Shown here: positions 33,203-41,903 of the stretch, in pieces
Numbering within the stretch: position 1 is the first letter of the stretch
Layout: every line of letters begins with the position of its first letter
IMG/VR virus record: IMGVR_UViG_3300008117_000023
Span: 1-64,000 of that record
DNA from: a virus
DNA: 64,000 nucleotides
Direction: 5' to 3' (one strand)
Program-made: the position numbers and the translations under genes
Notes under the pieces: model-generated
What the model was told of the DNA's origin: nothing
Seen by the model: only the letters and a program-made list of their open reading frames with translations
Database searches by the model: none

Positions 33203-33667
33203 ATGACAAGACTTACAACTCTAGACTTACCCTCATTTCACAGAGCTACTATCGGATTCGATAGAATGTTCAATGAGTTAGAAAGACAATTTGCTAACTC
33301 AGCATCGCAGGGATATCCTCCATACAACATTGCACAACTAAGCGAAGACGACTATACAATTAGTATCGCAGTCGCTGGGTTCAGTATGGATGACTTGGAA
33401 ATTACCAAGGACAAAAATATCCTACGCATTGAGGGGACCTCTCCGAAGGGAGATGACACAGTAAATTATCTACACAAAGGAATTGGTGCTCGCAATTTCC
33501 GTAGAGAATTTACTCTTGCTGACCATGTTGAAGTAGAAGGTGCTACACTAGAACTAGGCATGCTCAACATTAGTTTGAAGCGTGAAGTTCCAGAAGCACT
33601 ACAACCTAAGAAGATTGCTATTCAAGCACCTTCTAAAGTTGAAGCACTAACTATAGACAGCGAGTAA
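33203..33667 (+). CDS. Small heat-shock protein (Hsp20/IbpA type)
   Basis: 154 residues with an alpha-crystallin domain: PPYNIAQLSEDDYTISIAVAGF, DLEITKDKNILRIEG, and GIGARNFRREFTLADHVEV, ending with the A-x-L-x-x-GML-x-I pattern (ATLELGMLNISL). It holds unfolding proteins ATP-independently. Hsp20 is common in marine T4-like phages, perhaps for capsid assembly. It stands between its own promoter hairpin and a strong terminator. Confidence 0.95.
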   Translation: MTRLTTLDLPSFHRATIGFDRMFNELERQFANSASQGYPPYNIAQLSEDDYTISIAVAGFSMDDLEITKDKNILRIEGTSPKGDDTVNYLHKGIGARNFRREFTLADHVEVEGATLELGMLNISLKREVPEALQPKKIAIQAPSKVEALTIDSE

Positions 33668-33672
33668 CAGTC

Positions 33673-33700
33673 TAGGGGGAGTTAACCCTCCCCCTATTTT
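33673..33700 (+). terminator. Rho-independent terminator
   Basis: TAGGGGGA-loop-TCCCCCTA followed by TTTT. Confidence 0.9.
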
Positions 33701-33716
33701 AACCTAGGAGACATAA

Positions 33717-34022
33717 ATGAGTACTTTAGCAGATATCCAAATTGACGAAAAAATTAAACAGATCACTCAAGAGCCGGCCAAATACAAAGTTATTTTTATT
33801 AACGATGATGTTACCCCAATTGAATGGGTAATAGAAGTTTTAGTGAAAACTTTTAAACATAGCCAAACTAGTGCAGAAGCACTTACACTTCAAATTCACA
33901 GCGAAGGTAGTGCAGTAGTTGGTATATACTCATACGAAATTGCAGAACAAAAAAGTGTAGAAACTACTGTAGCTTCAAGAGACAAGGGATTTCCCTTGCA
34001 GATTAGGTTAGAAAAAGAATGA
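33717..34022 (+). CDS. clpS: ClpS adaptor protein
   Basis: 101 residues, the usual length. YKVIFINDDVTPIEWVIEVL holds the N-D-D that caps the N-degron pocket; QIHSEGSAVVGIYSYEIAEQK is the conserved second half. ClpS binds the ClpA N-domain, brings N-end-rule substrates and blocks ClpAP from degrading ssrA-tagged proteins. With phage clpP and tmRNA in the same window, this suggests re-targeting of host Clp proteolysis. Overlaps heme oxygenase by 4 bases. Confidence 0.93.
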   Translation: MSTLADIQIDEKIKQITQEPAKYKVIFINDDVTPIEWVIEVLVKTFKHSQTSAEALTLQIHSEGSAVVGIYSYEIAEQKSVETTVASRDKGFPLQIRLEKE

Positions 34023-34591
34023 GCAATTTAAAAGAACTTACAAAAGAACAACATACAAATGCTGAACGCCAAGCATTTGTAAAAGTTATCGTAAGCGGTA
34101 AAATTAATCCCGAACTATATGCCACATACTTGTGGAATCAACATAAAAAATATGATCTATTAGAAGCACTTGCAGGCGCACAAGGCCTACTCAGTGATTT
34201 ACCAGATATCAGACGTAAACTGAAAATTGAAGAAGATTTTGCAGAACTTTGGACAAAAGATGTTCAGCCAGTTATAGTACCTAGTACTATAGAATACATC
34301 AATCACATGCGAAACATAATGATTGATGCTGACGCACTTATGGCACATATCTATGTACTACACATGGGAGATTTAAGCGGCGGCCAAATGATTGCAAAGA
34401 TGGTTCCTGGTCAAGGTCGAATGTATCAGTTCAATACAGACAAAGATAAGCTCAAAGAACTAATTAGAGCTAAGACAAAAGACAGCATGGCCGAAGAAGC
34501 AAAGTATGTATTTGAGTCAAGCACTAAATTATTTCAAGAACTAATGGAGTTAGACATTGAGCATTATTTGGAATCATCTGATCAAGTGTAA
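34019..34591 (+). CDS. Heme oxygenase
   Basis: 190 residues of the HO-1/HemO family. KEQHTNAE has the proximal heme His12; HMGDLSGGQMIAK is the distal-helix GDLSGG signature. It opens heme to biliverdin IX-alpha, CO and Fe2+. It is directly followed by, and overlaps, a bilin reductase gene that would use biliverdin, so the two form a pigment cassette. Release of iron may also matter (inference). ATGA coupling with clpS. Confidence 0.93.
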   Translation: MSNLKELTKEQHTNAERQAFVKVIVSGKINPELYATYLWNQHKKYDLLEALAGAQGLLSDLPDIRRKLKIEEDFAELWTKDVQPVIVPSTIEYINHMRNIMIDADALMAHIYVLHMGDLSGGQMIAKMVPGQGRMYQFNTDKDKLKELIRAKTKDSMAEEAKYVFESSTKLFQELMELDIEHYLESSDQV

Positions 34592-35252
34592 AGACGACAT
34601 CATAGCAGTTTTTGACCAACAGGCTAATGAAGTACACGAAGATGGAATGGAACACTTTAATCAACCCGATTCAGGATGGATTAATAGGGTATGGTCTAAT
34701 CAGTATGTACGCAGAGCTCACATAGATGTAGTTGATGCTAGAGTCACTAAAGGTCTATGGATGATGCATGTATGCGTGTTTCCAGAACTAACCAACGGTG
34801 GACCTATATACGGCTTTGATGTTATTGCCGGCAAAAATAAGATGACTGGAGCATTCCACGATTTTAGTCCGTCAAGCGGTGGTGCAGATCATCCTATGAT
34901 ATTAGGCTACAAAGATAGTGTAGAAAATTTTATTCCAAAAAAACAAAGAGAGTTGCCTCAGTGGGCTAAGAATATCTTTACAGACAAAATGTTAGCTGCC
35001 GGCAACGTAAACACCGAAGAAGAAGCAGTTGCAATTATAAACATAGCACTTAACAATCTTCATGCATATTTTGATGAAATCAGCGGATTCCAAAATACAT
35101 GCGGTGTTGATGAAACCATCAAAGCACAGAATTGGTACTGTCACAATCAGCGACAGAATCCCCATACTCCTAACGTAATGAAAAGTTTAGGTTTAAATGA
35201 AGCAGACGTTGATAAGTTTTGCACAGACATGCTGTTCCCTAACATCGTATAA
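34557..35252 (+). CDS. Ferredoxin-dependent bilin reductase (PcyX-like)
   Basis: 231 residues. Family core: PIYGFDVIAGKNKMTGAFHD then FSPSSGG, and C-terminal NPHTPNVMKSLGL with LFPNIV end, as in PcyA/PebS/PcyX. FDBRs reduce biliverdin to phycobilins using ferredoxin. In this setting (heterotroph-type phage, overlap with heme oxygenase) it most resembles the phage pcyX described from ocean metagenomes, whose product is phycoerythrobilin. Exact regiospecificity cannot be read from sequence alone. TTG start at 34557 gives a 35-base overlap. Confidence 0.88.
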   Translation: MSIIWNHLIKCKDDIIAVFDQQANEVHEDGMEHFNQPDSGWINRVWSNQYVRRAHIDVVDARVTKGLWMMHVCVFPELTNGGPIYGFDVIAGKNKMTGAFHDFSPSSGGADHPMILGYKDSVENFIPKKQRELPQWAKNIFTDKMLAAGNVNTEEEAVAIINIALNNLHAYFDEISGFQNTCGVDETIKAQNWYCHNQRQNPHTPNVMKSLGLNEADVDKFCTDMLFPNIV

Positions 35253-35255
35253 ATA
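35248..35255 (+). promoter_or_regulatory. T4-type late promoter (exact TATAAATA)
   Basis: TATAAATA 18 bases before the 35273 ATG, overlapping the bilin reductase stop; TAAGGATTT follows. Confidence 0.7.
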
Positions 35256-35272
35256 TACAATAAGGATTTATT

Positions 35273-36934
35273 ATGCGATTTTACGACTTTGGAAAAACTA
35301 TTGTACATGAAGCAGTTGAATCTGATCTTGAAGCACAAAAAGCTATACACGATCTAGATACAATTGGCGTTTTTCTTGGAAATCTTCCTCCAGAAAAAGA
35401 AAATGTAAAAGCATCTGTTGCGACAAAATTAAAAAATTTGTCATCATCAATAAGTGCATTTTTAGCCAAAGCTAAGATACAAACTGCACAACCTGCACAA
35501 CCTGCACCTGCACAACCTGCACCTGCACAACCTGCACCTGCACAACCTGCACCTGCACAACCTGCACCTGCACCTGCTAGAATGTCTACAGAGAGTATTT
35601 TAGAAGCAGAAGGTGCTAGCAGCGCAATTATTTCTACTATCGATACACTAAAGCAACAAATAAAGGCGGTTGAAGCTTCAGATATTGATGAGAAAATAAA
35701 GAAAAATTTTATTAAACCGTTTAGACAACAATTAGACGCTTTAACTAAACAAGTGGAAGAACTCCAGTTAGCAAAAGACGATGCTGTACAAAAACAACAA
35801 GAAGCTGAAAGTTTTGTTAAAGAAGTAAGTGTTTACCTTGTAGCTTTAGGAAACAAAGTACAAGGTTATCAAGAAGAAAATTTAGAAAAAATGTCTTCTA
35901 AAGAAAAAACACAGGCAAAGAAAAAAGCAGTAAACGCAGCTGAATTTACAAAAACATTAAAACAAGCCTTGTTTGGAAAAATTGTAGATATTCAAGAAGA
36001 GGCCAACGCATCACCAATTGAGATTAAACAGTTCTTAGCAGCCTGCGTAAAAGGCGATGTAATTAACATGTTATCAGTTATCGGTACCGATCGCGGAAAT
36101 ATTAAAAACTATGTAAATCCTAAATATAAAAAATTGTTTGATATATTTGTAGAACAGAATATTTTTAGTTATTCGCCAGGTAAAACATCTGGGGCAATTG
36201 GCCCAGGAGAAATGGCCTTATCAATGATGGGAAACCCAGCTGAGAAAGCTAAAAAAGGTGACTTAAAAGTAGGCGATGTTGAAGTAGAAATTAAGGCCAG
36301 TGCATCTACAGGCGGTAGATTAAACAGTAAGAGTATTGCAAAAGCAACTGCGGGATGGGATCTTTGGAGGAAAGGTATTGCTAATATTGTAGCAACTGCT
36401 CCTAAGAACGCATCTATTTTTACTACTGACAAAAAAGGCGCTAGGGTAAAAGTTGCAGTTAACAAATTTAATGGCGATCAATACAACATTACAAACGGCA
36501 AAGCAAAATTAGGCAATAAGTACAATTGGAATCCAAAAGGGTTTCAGGCACTGAACGAAGAAGTACTCGAGCCATACAGTAATTTTGATAAAACATTTGA
36601 ACTATTTCATACTACTATCAAATCACTAGTGTTAAACTTTGATTCTATTAAAAATGCTGATAAATTAATTGCTTCAGCTGTTGAGCAAGACGGCACTGTA
36701 GATTGGATGAAAATGAATAGAGCCTATACTAAAATAGCATACGAAAGCTATCACCTAGCAGACGGCATAACAACAATTATGTTTTTAAGAACAGATACTT
36801 TAGATTATAGTATTATTAAAGACGGTAATGACCTAGTTAAGAAATTAGGAAAGACTGTAACAATGGGTGCAGGATTTAACTGGAATGACGATCAACAAAC
36901 TCCAACTCCAGGTTATATGGCAGCTAAGTCGTAA
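35273..36934 (+). CDS. Phage protein with Ala-Gln-Pro repeat linker and nuclease-like domain
   Basis: 553 residues. Helical N-terminus (1-70), an AQPAP repeat linker (~72-101), a coiled-coil region (~115-230), then a C-terminal domain with GPGEMALSMMGNPAEKAKKG-DL and GDVEVEIKAS...GGR. The D-x(n)-E-x-K arrangement in that block looks like a PD-(D/E)XK fold seen in restriction-enzyme-like phage proteins. Whether it cuts DNA or is structural is open. Late promoter upstream. Confidence 0.65.
   Translation: MRFYDFGKTIVHEAVESDLEAQKAIHDLDTIGVFLGNLPPEKENVKASVATKLKNLSSSISAFLAKAKIQTAQPAQPAPAQPAPAQPAPAQPAPAQPAPAPARMSTESILEAEGASSAIISTIDTLKQQIKAVEASDIDEKIKKNFIKPFRQQLDALTKQVEELQLAKDDAVQKQQEAESFVKEVSVYLVALGNKVQGYQEENLEKMSSKEKTQAKKKAVNAAEFTKTLKQALFGKIVDIQEEANASPIEIKQFLAACVKGDVINMLSVIGTDRGNIKNYVNPKYKKLFDIFVEQNIFSYSPGKTSGAIGPGEMALSMMGNPAEKAKKGDLKVGDVEVEIKASASTGGRLNSKSIAKATAGWDLWRKGIANIVATAPKNASIFTTDKKGARVKVAVNKFNGDQYNITNGKAKLGNKYNWNPKGFQALNEEVLEPYSNFDKTFELFHTTIKSLVLNFDSIKNADKLIASAVEQDGTVDWMKMNRAYTKIAYESYHLADGITTIMFLRTDTLDYSIIKDGNDLVKKLGKTVTMGAGFNWNDDQQTPTPGYMAAKS
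35501..35575 (+). repeat. In-frame 15-bp tandem repeat
   Basis: Unit CCTGCACCTGCACAA repeated four times exactly plus a partial copy, encoding PAPAQ. Prone to slippage, so length may vary between isolates. No spacers, so not CRISPR. Confidence 0.95.
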
Positions 36935-36966
36935 AAATAAATTTCTTTCAGCCTATTATTGACCTA

Positions 36967-37022
36967 AGTTAATTAATTATTATTAACTAAGCATAGAATA
37001 TTTCCTCACCTCTCGTTAAATA
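36967..37022 (+). promoter_or_regulatory. Regulatory region of the curli-like operon
   Basis: Inverted repeat AGTTAAT...ATTAACT (36967-36988) is followed by the late octamer GTTAAATA (37015-37022), and GAGGAGAGG lies before the csgF ATG. A possible TTGACC box lies just upstream of the repeat. Confidence 0.55.
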
Positions 37023-37049
37023 GTATAAGGGGTAACCGAGGAGAGGGTC

Positions 37050-37496
37050 ATGAAATACATCACAGCATTGGGGGCAATGCTAGTGTTTGCAGGTAGTGCA
37101 TTCGCTACAGAGCTAATACATAATTTTCAAAGTCCAGCCTTTATACCAGGCAATGGATTCAGTCAGCACGTCTTGTCAATCCATCAATTAGAAGAATCTA
37201 AAAAGAAAGAAATTAAGAGCGAAGAACTGGCTGCTATAGCTAAGGCAGAAGCTGCTGCAAAACAAACAAATCTAAGTAAATTCCTTGTTAACGTAGAAGC
37301 ACGTATCTACGCACAATTGTCTAAACAATTAGCAGATCAAATGTTTGCTGAAGGTACAGGAACAAGCGGAACTATGGACTTTCAAGGAACTAATATCAGT
37401 TGGGTTAAATCGGCCACAGAAGTAACTCTAACTATTATTGAGGCCAACGGTAGCCGAACAGAAATTACTGTACCTATAGCGAGCTTTGCATTTTAA
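37050..37496 (+). CDS. csgF: Curli assembly protein CsgF
   Basis: 148 residues. Sec signal MKYITALGAMLVFAGSAFA; mature start TELIHNFQSPAFIPGNGFSQ matches CsgF, whose N-terminus plugs the CsgG pore and whose body positions the nucleator at the cell surface. Lys/Glu/Ala helix (~48-75) and a C-terminal beta region complete the family layout. Very strong ribosome site. Its stop overlaps the csgG ATG (TAATG). Confidence 0.88.
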   Translation: MKYITALGAMLVFAGSAFATELIHNFQSPAFIPGNGFSQHVLSIHQLEESKKKEIKSEELAAIAKAEAAAKQTNLSKFLVNVEARIYAQLSKQLADQMFAEGTGTSGTMDFQGTNISWVKSATEVTLTIIEANGSRTEITVPIASFAF

Positions 37497-38743
37497 TGAA
37501 ATTAATATTATCATTGTTACTTGTCACTGTTCTTTCAGGATGCGCCACCATACACATGGATGCGGCTAGGGAAGATGCTGTGGCTCTAACACCAAGAGAG
37601 AGTCTTACTAATAAAATACCACAGTTAGACGGTCCTCCAATGACCATTGCAGTTTACGGATTCACAGACAAGACAGGACAAATGAAACCTAATGATAGGT
37701 TAGCTGTGTTTTCAAAGGCAGTGACACAAGGATCTGAAGTATTTTTAATCAAAGCACTTCAAGACTCAAAAAATTGGTTTAAAGTTGTAGAGCGTGTGGG
37801 ATTAGATAACCTTATTAAAGAGCGACAGTTGATACGTAATCAACGCGAGGTTTATGAAGGTAAAGATGCTAGACCATTAAAGCCAATGACTGTGGCAGGA
37901 ATTATGATCGAAGGTGGTATCATTGGCTACGACAGCAACATACGCAGTGGCGGCAACGGCGCACGATTCTTAGGTATTGGCGGAAGTCAACAATATCGTG
38001 TAGATGAAATTGTAATTAGTCTTAGACTAGTAAGTGTAAACAGTGGGGAAGTATTAATTTCTAATGCTGTGAGCAAAACTATCTATAGCACACAACATAA
38101 CGTTGGCGTATTAAGATTTGTTGATGCTGGAACCAAAGCACTAGAATTAGAAAACGGGCAGGCTCTAAATGAACCTACAACATATGCTGTTCGTGTTGCT
38201 ATAGAACAAGCAGTATATGACATGATCATTGAAGGCGAAAAGAAAGGAATGTGGAGATTTAAAAAATCTGTAACACAAGAAGTGCCTGTAGTAAAGGAGG
38301 AAAAGAAAGATGAGCTGGTTCAACCACAAACCTCACAAGCACCCCAAGGAGCCCCAGAGCCCTTACCACCCGCACCGATCGAGCCCGTCAAGCAAGAAAG
38401 CAATGGAGCAAGCCAAACAGTCGAGCCCAAAGCAGAAAAAATAACAAGGATAGTTCCTATACAACCAGAACATTTAGTAGTTGTAGAAAAAGTAGAAACA
38501 AATACAAATACTGCTCCAGTAGTTAAGCCACCCGCTCAATTGTGGAGTTCTAGATATCTTAAAGAAGATTCGTTTGTATACAAAGAACCAAATGAAAAAA
38601 GTCAACGAACATGGCAATTGAAAAAGGGAACAGAATTTAATATCATTTCTCCAGGTCCGGAGGGGTGGCATTATGTAGTAGACGCAGAGAAGCGTAAGGG
38701 GTATGTGCGAGCTGACGTGCTTTCAGAACACAGACCAAAATGA
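37496..38743 (+). CDS. csgG: CsgG-type curli secretion channel with C-terminal SH3 domain
   Basis: 415 residues. Lipoprotein signal with LSGC (Cys15), then a CsgG domain to ~270: PPMTIAVYGFTDKTGQMKP, FKVVERVGLDNLIKERQLIR, AGIMIEGGIIGYDSN. A Pro/Gln/Glu-rich linker (~280-345) leads to a bacterial SH3-like domain (VYKEPNEKSQRTWQLKKGTE; GYVRADVL; ~352-412). CsgG forms a nonameric outer-membrane export pore; the extra SH3 domain is not part of ordinary CsgG (~277 residues) and may bind peptidoglycan or another partner. Confidence 0.92.
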   Translation: MKLILSLLLVTVLSGCATIHMDAAREDAVALTPRESLTNKIPQLDGPPMTIAVYGFTDKTGQMKPNDRLAVFSKAVTQGSEVFLIKALQDSKNWFKVVERVGLDNLIKERQLIRNQREVYEGKDARPLKPMTVAGIMIEGGIIGYDSNIRSGGNGARFLGIGGSQQYRVDEIVISLRLVSVNSGEVLISNAVSKTIYSTQHNVGVLRFVDAGTKALELENGQALNEPTTYAVRVAIEQAVYDMIIEGEKKGMWRFKKSVTQEVPVVKEEKKDELVQPQTSQAPQGAPEPLPPAPIEPVKQESNGASQTVEPKAEKITRIVPIQPEHLVVVEKVETNTNTAPVVKPPAQLWSSRYLKEDSFVYKEPNEKSQRTWQLKKGTEFNIISPGPEGWHYVVDAEKRKGYVRADVLSEHRPK

Positions 38744-38783
38744 GAGTTAAGCATAGGAGAAAGTCTTTATTAAACTTAAAATT

Positions 38784-38812
38784 AGATGCATTAACAAACA
38801 TAACTTGCATCT
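38784..38812 (+). promoter_or_regulatory. Leader hairpin before the curlin-like gene
   Basis: AGATGCA (38784-38790) pairs with TGCATCT (38806-38812), ending against the CTGGAG ribosome site of the 38823 ATG, so it could control translation. Confidence 0.45.
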
Positions 38813-38822
38813 GGAGCGAAAA

Positions 38823-39494
38823 ATGAAAAAAAGAATCACAGGCGGTGGTAAGTTGTCGAGAAAAGTACTTACAATTCTAATGATGGCTGGAATGCTGTCA
38901 TCGGGGGCGTGGGCCAACGATGTTTATGTTGATCAGATCGGTGATAATACATCTGTATCTATTACACAAACAGGAGCAGGCAACACAGTAAACGGTAATG
39001 TTGGTGGCAACGGCAACGTTGATGATGCTGCTATAATTCGTGGCGATCTCAATAATGTAACTATAAGTCAAATTGGTGCTAGCAATACACTTAGTATGAT
39101 TGTTAACAATGAATCTAATGGAACAGGATCTACCATAGTAGTTTCAGCAGATGGTAGCAACAACAATCAAACTATCGGTTGTGGTACTGCATTAAGTTCA
39201 AGTTGTAATGCTAGTATTATTAGATCTGAAATTACAGGTAATAGCAACAATACTATACAGACGTTAAGTGGTGGCGTTGTGCAGAGTAAAATTAATATTA
39301 ATGGCGATTACAACAATGTAACACATACAGCATCAGGTGTAGGTTTACATAATGGAGAAATAACAGTTTCAGGCAGTGGCACTAATCAACTTGCCAATGC
39401 AGTGACACTAACACAGAGTGGAGTATTCGCTAAAAATGCAGTTATTACCAGCAACGGTTCTAATAATAACGTTATTGTTACTCAGTCCGATTAA
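38823..39494 (+). CDS. Curlin-repeat protein (CsgA/CsgB-like amyloid subunit)
   Basis: 223 residues. Signal peptide through ~38 (ILMMAGMLSSGAWA). The mature protein has degenerate curlin repeats of the N-x-x-x-I-x-Q-x-G type: VDQIGDNTSVSITQTGAGNT, NNVTISQIGASNT, NNVIVTQSD. Poor in charged residues, rich in Asn/Ser/Gly, as for secreted amyloid subunits exported by CsgG. The start is at MKKRITGG behind CTGGAGCG. Its last ~60 bases overlap the FecR-domain gene in another frame. Confidence 0.85.
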   Translation: MKKRITGGGKLSRKVLTILMMAGMLSSGAWANDVYVDQIGDNTSVSITQTGAGNTVNGNVGGNGNVDDAAIIRGDLNNVTISQIGASNTLSMIVNNESNGTGSTIVVSADGSNNNQTIGCGTALSSSCNASIIRSEITGNSNNTIQTLSGGVVQSKININGDYNNVTHTASGVGLHNGEITVSGSGTNQLANAVTLTQSGVFAKNAVITSNGSNNNVIVTQSD

Positions 39495-40539
39495 TAGCTT
39501 TGCCGGTGTTGGTAAAGTTACTGAACAGACTGGGCCTACAGAAATTGTAAGGAATAAGAAAAGTATTCCTTCTAGTCTAAACACGGGTGTGGAGATGAAT
39601 GACACCATCTCCACAGCTAAAGCCAAAGCTGAATTAACCTTTGAAGATAAAACTACAGTTAAACTTACAGAACACAGTAAAATGATCATAGATGATTTTG
39701 TCTATGATCCAAAAAAAGGTTCTGGTAAATTAGCCATCAATATGGCCTTAGGCACAGCTCGTTATGCAAGCGGACAAATAGCAAAAAATAATCCGCAACA
39801 GGTTGCTATCAAAACACCTACCGCTACTATTGCTGTGCGAGGCACTGATTTTTCTATGACAGTAGATGAATTAGGACGCAGTCTTGTAGTACTACTTCCT
39901 AGTTGTTCTCCAAACGGAGGCTGTGTTACTGGTGCTATCGAAGTTAGAAATCTAGCAGGTGTTGTGATATTAGATGTACCATATCAAGCTACATTAGTTA
40001 ACAGTGCTTACACAGTACCTACAGAACCTACAATTGTAAAATTAGACCAAGCAAACATTAACAACATGTTGATCATTAGCAAACCTAAAGAAGTTGCAGA
40101 TACAGAACAGGCTGGCCTAGCTAAGAAAGAAAAATCTATTTTAGATTTTAACGAACTAGATATCGATTTGTTAAAGTTTAGTGCATTAGATGAAAATTCT
40201 TTAGATAAAAAAAATGAGTTAGATAGAAATGATTTAAATGCAGACCTATTAGCATTTAATGAATTAAATGAACTTGATAGACAAAATGCTAGTTTGTTGA
40301 GCAATGAATTAGACAATCCAATATTACCAGGATACTCAGCAAACAAACCATTAGGCTTGTTGTATTATTTTAATGATGATCAAACTAAGGTTACATTATA
40401 CAAGGCAGGTACACACAATACCACAGCAACATTTGATACAACAAAGAACATTACATTTACCTTAATTCAAGATGGGCAGACTATTATTCAAAACGTGAAT
40501 AAAGGTAGTACCAGCACTCTTATTGTAACACAAAATTAA
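39436..40539 (+). CDS. FecR-domain exported protein
   Basis: 367 residues. Signal peptide MQLLPATVLIITLLLLSPIN-SFA. The FecR-like domain spans ~25-150: EQTGPTEIVRNKKSIPSSLN, STAKAKAELTFEDKTTVKL, TPTATIAVRGTDFSM. The latter half is Asn/Asp/Leu-rich with NELD-type repeats. Such periplasmic FecR-domain proteins often lie beside CHASE2 cyclases in bacteria and are thought to bind a surface polymer or relay a signal. The ATG lies inside the curlin gene; a GTG at 39418 is an alternative. Confidence 0.85.
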   Translation: MQLLPATVLIITLLLLSPINSFAGVGKVTEQTGPTEIVRNKKSIPSSLNTGVEMNDTISTAKAKAELTFEDKTTVKLTEHSKMIIDDFVYDPKKGSGKLAINMALGTARYASGQIAKNNPQQVAIKTPTATIAVRGTDFSMTVDELGRSLVVLLPSCSPNGGCVTGAIEVRNLAGVVILDVPYQATLVNSAYTVPTEPTIVKLDQANINNMLIISKPKEVADTEQAGLAKKEKSILDFNELDIDLLKFSALDENSLDKKNELDRNDLNADLLAFNELNELDRQNASLLSNELDNPILPGYSANKPLGLLYYFNDDQTKVTLYKAGTHNTTATFDTTKNITFTLIQDGQTIIQNVNKGSTSTLIVTQN

Positions 40540-40560
40540 CTAGTAGGTTTAGAAATAAAA

Positions 40561-40581
40561 AACCCGCCAGGCGGGTTTTTT
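40561..40581 (+). terminator. Rho-independent terminator of the curli-like operon
   Basis: AACCCGC-CAG-GCGGGTT followed by TTTT. Confidence 0.93.
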
Positions 40582-40583
40582 AT

Positions 40584-40591
40584 GGTAAATA
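40584..40591 (+). promoter_or_regulatory. T4-type late promoter octamer (GGTAAATA)
   Basis: GGTAAATA right after the terminator, 7 bases before the 40598 ATG. Confidence 0.45.
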
Positions 40592-40597
40592 CTTCAT

Positions 40598-41152
40598 ATG
40601 AAAATACTTGAAATAATCCAAGAAGCAGAAGCTAGCGACGATGAATTGCGTCAGCGGTACGGTGACTTTGATCCAGAAGATAAGCCAATGTTGCCTACTA
40701 CTAAAGTTGGTGGAGCGCCGGCACCGACGCTATGGACTGCATACGAAGCTATTCAAGATATATTAGGTAGAAGTCGAGTAACAGACGACGATGATGACTT
40801 AGAGCCCGGCATGTATTATGTCTACCCCAGTAACGAAACACCAATGTTTAAAGATACCGAAGAATCTGGCCCTGGCGGCAGTATTAATATTCCAAATTTA
40901 GAAAGCAAGGCTGCTCGTGATGTTGCGATTGCAGCTCACGAAGCATGTCATGCTTATGTACACGATCGTACAAAAGGTAGCGGGCGTGTTTATGCTAATG
41001 AAAAGATTATTAATAATCTAGCAGAGAAGTGGTTACGTAAACATCTAAGCGGCACAGCATTACACGTTGCACTAGAAACTATCACAGGCAGTCGTATTAG
41101 TTATGGTAAGGATTACATGCCTAAAGGTCCAACATCGGACAAAAGAAAATGA
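40598..41152 (+). CDS. Zinc metallopeptidase-like protein (HEACH motif)
   Basis: 184 residues. AIAAHEACHAYVH supplies an H-E-x-x-H zinc site with a Glu in NEKIINNLAEKW ~20 residues later as the possible third ligand. The N-terminal half is acidic with DDDDD and PTTK. No signal peptide. It probably cleaves a host or phage protein, but an inactive structural role is possible. It overlaps the next gene by 4 bases. Confidence 0.75.
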   Translation: MKILEIIQEAEASDDELRQRYGDFDPEDKPMLPTTKVGGAPAPTLWTAYEAIQDILGRSRVTDDDDDLEPGMYYVYPSNETPMFKDTEESGPGGSINIPNLESKAARDVAIAAHEACHAYVHDRTKGSGRVYANEKIINNLAEKWLRKHLSGTALHVALETITGSRISYGKDYMPKGPTSDKRK

Positions 41153-41613
41153 AAATAAATGAACTAATGGCGGCAACTTCAGTGCCGTGGAAATGGACTT
41201 ATCGCAGTGAGCGTCAGGCCACTGCTGAATTTACTGTGGGCAATGTGCTGTATGAATTCAAAGCAAAGAATTCAGAATACGATCATGTAGATGCAGACCG
41301 TGATGTAGTAGGCTACGATGATGAAGAAGAAAATGAAGAAGTTGACTACCGTGGTTACTGGGAAATTAGTTTTAACGGTGACGGCAAAACTAGCATGACC
41401 GGAACTGGTAACTCCGCACAAGTTATATCAGCTATCACTGCTATAATAAAAGATTTCTTAATAACATACGACGATAAGATTCAAGTGATAGAATATGATG
41501 TACAAGGGTCTAGCGGTAGGGCAGGAGTATATGGTCGTATTTTTAATAAGCTGTTGCCAAATTGGACACAAGAAGATGGCTCACTACACGATGTGGAGGT
41601 AAAAAGACCATGA
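41149..41613 (+). CDS. Conserved phage protein of unknown function
   Basis: 154 residues, beta-rich with a very acidic patch GYDDEEENEEVDYRG (~64-78) and a Ser/Gly-rich C-terminal half with VQGSSGRAGVYGRIFNKLLP. Similar proteins occur in T4-like marine phages. Coupled by ATGA to its neighbours on both sides. Confidence 0.7.
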   Translation: MKINELMAATSVPWKWTYRSERQATAEFTVGNVLYEFKAKNSEYDHVDADRDVVGYDDEEENEEVDYRGYWEISFNGDGKTSMTGTGNSAQVISAITAIIKDFLITYDDKIQVIEYDVQGSSGRAGVYGRIFNKLLPNWTQEDGSLHDVEVKRP

Positions 41614-41903
41614 GAAAAATATTATTAATTTTATTAGTTTGTTTGTCTAGCACAGTCAATGCACAATTTAGATATGATTATCCCTTGTTGTGTGACAGTA
41701 CTGAAAAGATCATAAAAAGCCTTGGGGAAAATTATAAAGAAATATTAACCTGGGGCGGAAAGCATTCTAGTGATAATAGTGCCTACAGTTTATGGATCAA
41801 TGAAAAAGAAGGATCTTGGACATTACTTAAAATGACTCCTGAAACTAGTTGCATACTAGGAGTAGGCACAGAATCTAAAATTAAACTAGGTACGTCAATA
41901 TAA
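41610..41903 (+). CDS. Small exported protein
   Basis: 97 residues: signal peptide MRKILLILLVCLSSTVNA then a mature domain with two Cys (LLCDSTEKI; TSCILGVG) likely disulfide-bonded. The start at 41610 overlaps the previous stop (ATGA); its stop shares one base with the cyclase ATG, so it is co-translated with the cyclase and may be its periplasmic partner or ligand-binding accessory (inference). Confidence 0.75.
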   Translation: MRKILLILLVCLSSTVNAQFRYDYPLLCDSTEKIIKSLGENYKEILTWGGKHSSDNSAYSLWINEKEGSWTLLKMTPETSCILGVGTESKIKLGTSI